11,013 nt of DNA from Beroe ovata (lineage: Eukaryota; Ctenophora; Nuda; Beroida; Beroidae), in NCBI GenBank assembly GCA_946803715.1, contig CAMPET010000208.1, positions 74,848-85,860 on the forward strand. The letters run 5' to 3'. A program made the position numbers and the translations under genes. Position 1 is the stretch's first letter. Every line of letters starts with the position of its first letter. Below, one piece after another: positions 1 through 11,013 of the stretch. The notes under the pieces are model-generated. The model ran no database searches. It was given only the letters and a program-made list of their open reading frames with translations, and was not told where the DNA came from.

Positions 1-1625
1 GATTGAAAATGCCGACATACCGTTGGTACAGGCCTCGATCTTAGTCGAGTTCTGAGGGACAGGGAAAATTTCACTGAACTTCTTTGCTCTCAATTTCTCC
101 ACTGTCTCCTTCTCCACTCCCTGAGCAGTCAGCATCTCCAAAAACTTGGTCAGTCCTCTTCCGTCACTTAGCGCATCGAACACCTGTAAAAGTGGAGAAA
201 TATATAAACCCCAAATAATATTGATTTCTAACTGTTATATTCCGAATTGAGCGAGGTCAGTACCATTTTCTCTCCATCCCTGATTGACTCGACTTTTCCA
301 CACATTTGTAGGAGGTGCGCACACTGCAGAGCAATCACATCCAATAACTCTGACGGACCATCTCCTGAACAGAGGAAGCGGTGATCATATTGATGGAGGA
401 GCACAATCTCAAAACTTTTCGCAGAGTTTTACCTTCAAGTACTTCGATAGTTTCTTGTATTTCCAGTGGATATCCGATAGAACTCCCATACGGCAGCGTG
501 GCATCGGACACTTGCATGCGGCATTTTATATCCAGCTGAAAATTCGCACCGTCATCTGGGTCTTTTACATACAAAATTCTAATTTCCTCTCCGATGTGAG
601 GTTCACCTGACGAACAGCTAACCCAAGCCCTAACCAGTGACCAGCTCACCCTAGCCAATATTATATAATACTCTCGACATGTCTGTTCCTAGATAATTGT
701 ATAGCAACCAGCTGCATGAAATACAGAGTGTAGCAAAAAAAAACTTTCGAGAAAAATTAAGGATGAGGATTGAGGAAATGTGTGCAATAATCGTACCGAT
801 TTCGCTAGACGCGTGACATCCTCAGCTCTGTTGAACGCTTGTTTCTTGTTTCCCATGTTAGACCAGTTCACATCACCCAGGTGATAAGCCACCCCGCAGG
901 CAGATGCCAGACTAAACTGCCGGGCCAAGTCAAGTTGAGGTGAGGTGAATGTTCCCAGAGATTCGGATATTAATCTCATCTTAGACTCTGGCAGATTGAG
1001 ATCTGGGGAGTAGCCGACAAAACATCCGGTAGTCGCCAATATGTCCGTCATTTGGGAAATTGTCAGTTCTGGAGTGAATCCAGGGATACATTTCAACTTT
1101 TCGAGTAATTCGCAGCTGCCAACTGAAACGAAAGTAAAAAGGGGATGCATTTTATCTTTCATCAGATAACGAAATACCTACGTCTAACGATGTACAGACC
1201 TTGAATTGACGGCACTTTCAACCCGAGTGAAGCAAGCAGGGGAATAGCAACAAGACTCCTCAAATCTCCGATAACATTTGTACTGTGATAATTGACCACC
1301 AACCAATCACTGTCAACTCCCAACTTCTGGTTCACTTCAACCAGCGCTTTAGCGAGCTTTCTGGTGTCGTCTGAAAATGCCAGTGTCAGTTACTGACTTA
1401 GGCGAATAAGCAATGAACAAGAGGCAGCATTTATATGTCTGACTTACTTAAAGTAAATGAATCATTTGCATTTGCACATAGCCAGGCACATAACTGAAAA
1501 TCATTTACAGATCCATTATTTATGCCTTGTACGAAATCTTTTAGTTTCTTTTCGTCTACAGGCGATTTTGCGTCCGTCAGAAATGATTTGAAGTCAAAGA
1601 CTGAACTTTTTCTTTCAGATGCCAT
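1..1625 (-). CDS. Thymidine phosphorylase (TYMP)-family protein, divergent, probably catalytically altered; 3' end beyond the window
   Basis: Exons on the minus strand are 1625-1448, 1370-1182, 1122-797, 688-433, 364-264 and 183-1. All joins keep the frame and give 411 codons. The introns (77, 59, 108, 68 and 80 nt) are GT-AG. The family converts thymidine plus phosphate to thymine and 2-deoxyribose-1-phosphate in the cytosol. Seen: residues ~10-60 match the helical N-terminal domain (LKDFVQGINNGS). VNYHSTNVIGD (85-95) sits where the family has VDKHSTGGVGD. LLEKLKCIPGF (128-138) matches LDKLESIPGF. YGSSIGYPLEIQETIEVLEG fits the PLGRCVGHALEV region, SDGRGLTKFLEMLTAQG is typical, and the C-terminal domain begins at KIEACTNG. 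The phosphate lysine is Tyr87 and the GHTGGT loop is not recognisable, so activity is doubtful. The ATG at 1625 has a good context (GAAATGG) and gives a normal family N-terminus, but GAA before it is also a possible spliced codon from the neighbouring polymerase gene. The 796-689 junction is the least certain. Confidence 0.85.
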
Positions 1626-1628
1626 TTC

Positions 1629-1958
1629 CTAAAATTTGGAAAACGATTGATAAGCCTCATTCCTACTTGTTTAGATTAAACTTAATGGACTCAAATTTCG
1701 AACTGATGCTTAGGTTTGAATGCAGTTTGTTGTAAAACATCATCATTCATCATCTATACATCATAACCGTAAAAGAACTCTGAACACTCTGAAATAATTG
1801 TGCAAACCTCGGTGACATAAACTGGAAACCATTGATTGGGGAAAATTGCTGAAGTATGGACGCTTATAGTTTGAAATAAGGTTCCGCCTAAACACACAAC
1901 TGTATTGGATAGAGTCCCTCAACCTTATTTGGTATTGATAGAAAGAAGTGAGCCTTAC
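1629..1958 (-). other. Intron or intergenic spacer between the polymerase and the thymidine phosphorylase-like gene
   Basis: A donor GTAAGG follows the TTT codon at 1961-1959, and an acceptor TTTTAG ends at 1629 just before GAA-ATG. Splicing this 330-nt segment keeps the frame (phase 0 to phase 0), giving ...IEF then EMASERK. Without splicing, the polymerase frame continues for 65 unremarkable residues to TGA at 1763-1761, and an in-frame TAG lies directly before GAA. I see no AATAAA or ATTAAA on the minus strand here that would end a separate polymerase mRNA. That is weak support for a shared transcript, since poly(A) signals can be non-canonical. Confidence 0.5.
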
Positions 1959-3467
1959 AAATTCGATAAAGATTAAAGTGTCTTCCTTACTATTTTTGCT
2001 ATTCACTCCAACAGTCAGATTTTTTGGTTGAGGCACTTTCTGTCGTGGTTTCTCTGGAGTTTCAATCTCGACCATCAATTCCTCAAGGGTATAGGGATAC
2101 TTTTCGATTAAAAACTCAGCTGGGGTTTCAGATCTCAATTCACTGGTCGTAGCTTCTTTACTTTTAGCTGGGCCATTGCCAGAATCTGGCCTTTTCGTGT
2201 CCCCATTACCAGGTTTACCCTTTCCCTTGTTCAACTTTTTCTCAATGCTGATATCCGGCTCTGAAACAATGATTCAATCAATAGAGAATGTCATTAGTTG
2301 ACGAAATGGAATTGAAACCAACCATTTCCGAATACACTTACCAGATGATGGATGTAACTTGGGCATTTCCAAACTCTTTATTGATTCAAGGTGAGACTGT
2401 GACAGAAAGTCCCTCAACTGTTTCGAGCTCAAATTGTGACTTGAGAGATAGTGACACAACCAAAAGTAAAACAATTTAAGGCTATATACATGATTTCCTG
2501 ACATTGGTTTTCCAAGGTTCTTTTCAATGATAGGATCTTCAATTGAGAATATTCTTGTATCATGATTTGAGGTGGGAACTCTTCTAATGTCATGGTATCT
2601 GATGTCAATAGAATGTTTAGAACTGTTGAACTCACAGGCATAAAATCGTAGGAAATCCAGGAAAATTTCTCCCTCAGAAGCTTCAAGTTTTTCCTCCCTA
2701 TCAACATATGTCTGCTGAATATTGACATGGGTCAATTGATGACGTCCATGCAATAAGAAATATATGAACATTATCATATGGGAGTATGATGATAAACCCC
2801 CAGTTTTAGCACTTCCTAGCCCAGGCTCAATTGACAGCACAAACTTGATAAAGCGACCAACTGCAGGTATTTTAGGGTTTTTCATGGCATATGTGTTGAG
2901 CAACTTAGAGTTCTCCAGGACATCACTCTTGGGGTTCATGCTGGATGCAAATGTAATGTCCAACTCCAAATGGTTATCCTTGTGCTGAACAGTGATCACA
3001 GGTGCTTTGGCTCTACGAATAATGTTTATTATGGTGAACTTTGATTGCTTAGCTCTTAGTGCTTTTATGATTGGGTTCATGTAGGAGTTCTTGTTCATCA
3101 AATTGAACTTATGCAGTATAAAGCAGTCCACATCTGAAAATTTTGTACCGAATCCATTGATGCTGGAGCCAAATATATAGACATTGGCATTTGTACCAAA
3201 CTCCTCATGACATAGGGCACGTAAGTCATCAGCTGCTTCATTCCTCTTCTTATTGAAGAGTTCATCTGGCGCCACTTCTTTGTTGTAATCTTTTATCAAT
3301 TTGGTTAAAATATTCAGAGAGTCCTTTGTAGGAAGCGGAATTTCAGACCCATCAAAGAAAATCTTGCCATTTTTACGAAAACTCTGCGTTTTCATAACTA
3401 CAAAGATGATATTGTGTTGCTTGAATGAATTAAAATCATACTGCAACACACGTTTACAGCCATACAA
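1959..3467 (-). CDS. Non-canonical poly(A)/uridylyl polymerase (TENT family, GLD-2/Cid1 type)
   Basis: Exon 1 is 3467-2342 and exon 2 is 2260-1959; the 81-nt intron (GTAAGTG...GTTTCAG) joins in frame for 476 codons. The family adds untemplated A or U residues to RNA 3' ends. Seen, numbering from the ATG at 3467: FGSSINGFG (99-107) is the nucleotidyltransferase GS motif, SDVD (111-114) gives the first two catalytic Asp, and LELD (167-170) gives the third. GGLSSYS (223-229) is the central-domain signature. Residues ~268-342, with IEDPIIEKNLG (309-319), match the PAP-associated domain. The catalytic triad is intact, so this looks active; A or U preference cannot be read. The C-terminus (~376-476) is Lys/Pro/Gly-rich and probably disordered. 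The start may instead be the ATG at 3395 (MKTQSF), which has G at -3 and keeps the whole catalytic core. The 3' end is open: exon 2 either uses the GTAAGG donor at 1958 or reads on to TGA at 1763-1761. It is transcribed away from the CDKL gene. Confidence 0.85.
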
Positions 3468-10013
<6,546 letters not shown>

Positions 10014-10023
10014 GTGAGTCATC

Positions 10024-10066
10024 AGTCAATGACACCAGTCAATGACACCCATCAGTCAATAACACC
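10024..10066 (+). repeat. 13-nt tandem repeat AGTCAATGACACC, three copies
   Basis: Copies lie at 10024-10036, 10037-10049 and 10054-10066 (the last with AATAACACC). The array starts 10 nt after the exon 5 donor. Confidence 0.85.
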
Positions 10067-10090
10067 GCTTTTCCAATACAGTATTCCATG

Positions 10091-10231
10091 CTCTGACACC
10101 ACTCTGTACTCTGACACACTCTGTACTCTGACACCACTCTGTACTCTGGCACCACACTATACTCCGACACCACACTGTACTCTGACACCACACTGTACTC
10201 TGACACCACTCTGTACTCTGACACCACACTT
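10091..10231 (+). repeat. 18-nt minisatellite, eight copies, unit CTCTGACACCACTCTGTA
   Basis: There are seven full copies and one partial copy. The second is 17 nt long, and others vary at ACTC/ACAC, TGTA/TATA and TCTG/TCCG. A unit length divisible by three keeps frames open on both strands (hexapeptide repeats such as VVSEYS in reverse), but the 17-nt copy shifts the frame, so this is non-coding. Confidence 0.9.
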
Positions 10232-10401
10232 CATTCCTCTGTGCGTCTCAGCCACAAACAAACATGACATGTGACACATAGCATGTAAAAACGCGCGTGT
10301 TTTGACCGTGTGTAGTAGTCATGACTATACAGACATGTGTCGGCGGTGTTTCCTAGCGAATATTGAACAGTGTGTGTTTGTGTATGCGTTACATGTTACA
10401 T

Positions 10402-10413
10402 GCACACACACAC
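10402..10413 (+). repeat. Short CA microsatellite
   Basis: Six CA units in CDKL intron 5. Confidence 0.7.
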
Positions 10414-10446
10414 GTATACGTATGACACGATTAGTTTAAACATCTC

Positions 10447-10470
10447 GCACACACACACACTTTTTGTGTG
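10447..10470 (+). repeat. CA tract, T-run and GTGTG: small hairpin-capable repeat
   Basis: Seven CA units are followed by TTTTT and GTGTGTT. The arms can pair into a short stem. No transcript is implied. Confidence 0.6.
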
Positions 10471-10747
10471 TTGGATTCTAGCCAGGATATTCAAATCGTA
10501 TGATTTTAGAAACGCAAGGAAAACTTTTTCACTATCCCATGATCATGGACTATCATGATCACAGACAGATTGTTTGTGAAATTATCCACGATGAATAAGA
10601 TCGTGTAAACAAACATCAAACAGTGGCAGGGCATTTGGAAAAGGGGGATATTCTGTGTTGTTAGTGGTGATTGACATTTGGTTAGTGAATGTCTTCCCAA
10701 ACAGCTGTAGCACTCACAAACAGGAGATTCCAGGTCACGTCATAGCA

Positions 10748-10764
10748 ACACACACACAAACACA
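10748..10764 (+). repeat. Short CA-rich repeat
   Basis: Interrupted CA tract in CDKL intron 5. Confidence 0.6.
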
Positions 10765-10930
10765 TCATTTCCCATCATCATAGTACATTCTCATCAATGA
10801 CGTAGCTCATGTGGTTTTGGTGTAATTACCCAGTTGCGGGACTAAACACCCTCCCCCTCCACTTCTCAATTATCTCATCTACACTCCCTCCCTCTCTCTC
10901 TTGCTACGATAAGATCTGTTCGGCGGAATA

Positions 10931-10959
10931 GGGGGGAACGGGAGTGGGGGAACAGAGGG
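10931..10959 (+). other. G-quadruplex motif
   Basis: Four G-runs (six, three, five and three bases, starting at 10931, 10940, 10946 and 10957) have loops of 3, 3 and 6 nt, meeting the usual G3+N1-7 rule. The motif lies in a purine-rich stretch between a pyrimidine-rich tract (about 10851-10900) and the terminal CA repeat. Confidence 0.65.
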
Positions 10960-10991
10960 AATGGAGGTGTGGAGTGAGACAGATTCCGGGA

Positions 10992-11013
10992 ACACACACA
11001 CACACACACACAC
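10992..11013 (+). repeat. CA microsatellite running off the right edge
   Basis: Eleven perfect AC units reach the last base; the true length is unknown. Confidence 0.9.

Larger units (their letters stand above)
10014..11013 (+). other. Start of CDKL intron 5 (incomplete)
   Basis: It begins with donor GTGAGT directly after Asn121. No acceptor followed by the expected CIHRD-type exon is seen before the window ends. It holds two tandem repeats, several CA tracts and a terminal purine-rich tract. Confidence 0.8.

Noticed and set aside
284-610. 108-codon plus-strand frame
   Set aside because: It is antisense to well-supported exons 364-264 and 688-433 of the phosphorylase-like gene and crosses their introns.
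1176-1178. Donor at AG-GTATTT for the second phosphorylase-like exon
   Set aside because: It leaves two bases and breaks the frame with the acceptor at 1123. The GTAGGT donor four bases earlier (1181-1176) restores the frame.
2288-2988. Plus-strand and alternate minus-strand frames over the polymerase exon
   Set aside because: They are shadows of the polymerase frame, which carries the GS motif and catalytic Asp triad.
10024-10231. CRISPR-like array
   Set aside because: Repeats are contiguous with no spacers and lie in a eukaryotic intron.
10039-10274. Open frames on both strands with hexapeptide repeats (TPHCTL-type forward, VVSEYS-type reverse)
   Set aside because: They are produced by the 18-nt minisatellite. 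A 17-nt copy shifts the phase and there is no splice or start context.
10537-10548. Palindrome CCATGATCATGG
   Set aside because: A single 12-base palindrome without a known binding factor or repeat context is not informative.

Overview
The window is eukaryotic nuclear DNA, almost certainly from an invertebrate animal. The genes are split by small GT-AG introns (59-108 nt, plus one of 330 nt if it is used), there is no bacterial layout, and one gene belongs to the CDKL1/4 protein kinase clade. Short introns, AT-rich intergenic DNA and abundant CA/TG microsatellites would fit an early-branching or compact-genome metazoan, but the species cannot be named from this sequence. Many ORFs found under a bacterial code start on GTG or TTG, so starts and exon ends were set from splice sites and family alignment.

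Layout. (1) Positions 1-1625, minus strand: six exons of a divergent thymidine phosphorylase-like protein, 411 codons in the window, with the C-terminus cut off by the left edge. The fold is recognisable but most catalytic residues are changed. (2) Positions 1761/1959-3467, minus strand: a non-canonical poly(A)/uridylyl polymerase (GLD-2/Cid1 type) in one large exon plus at least one C-terminal exon. A spliced read-through into gene 1 keeps the frame, so the two could form one fusion transcript or be close tandem genes. (3) About 3468-4231: AT-rich head-to-head intergenic region with a small very CpG-rich patch, the presumed promoter region of the polymerase gene and of the kinase gene. (4) Positions 4238-10013, plus strand: five exons of a CDKL1/4-type kinase coding 121 residues, from the start methionine to the residue before the catalytic HRD loop; later exons lie outside. 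(5) Positions 4793-9940: a 5.1-kb intron in a gene whose other complete introns are 81-94 nt. It holds no convincing coding gene, but it does hold promoter-like signals. (6) Positions 10014-11013: the start of the next intron, with an 18-nt minisatellite, CA repeats and a G-rich tract.

The most interesting non-coding signal is in the long intron. It contains five matches to the RFX X-box, including two copies of the perfect palindrome GTTACCATGGTAAC. It also contains seven ATTGG (reverse CCAAT, NF-Y type) boxes in one orientation, four of the six spacings being 40-44 nt, together with three CACGTG E-boxes. CDKL kinases act at cilia and RFX factors control ciliary genes, so a ciliary enhancer or internal promoter is a reasonable inference. 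It is not shown by the sequence alone. I did not find a complete new multi-gene system here.
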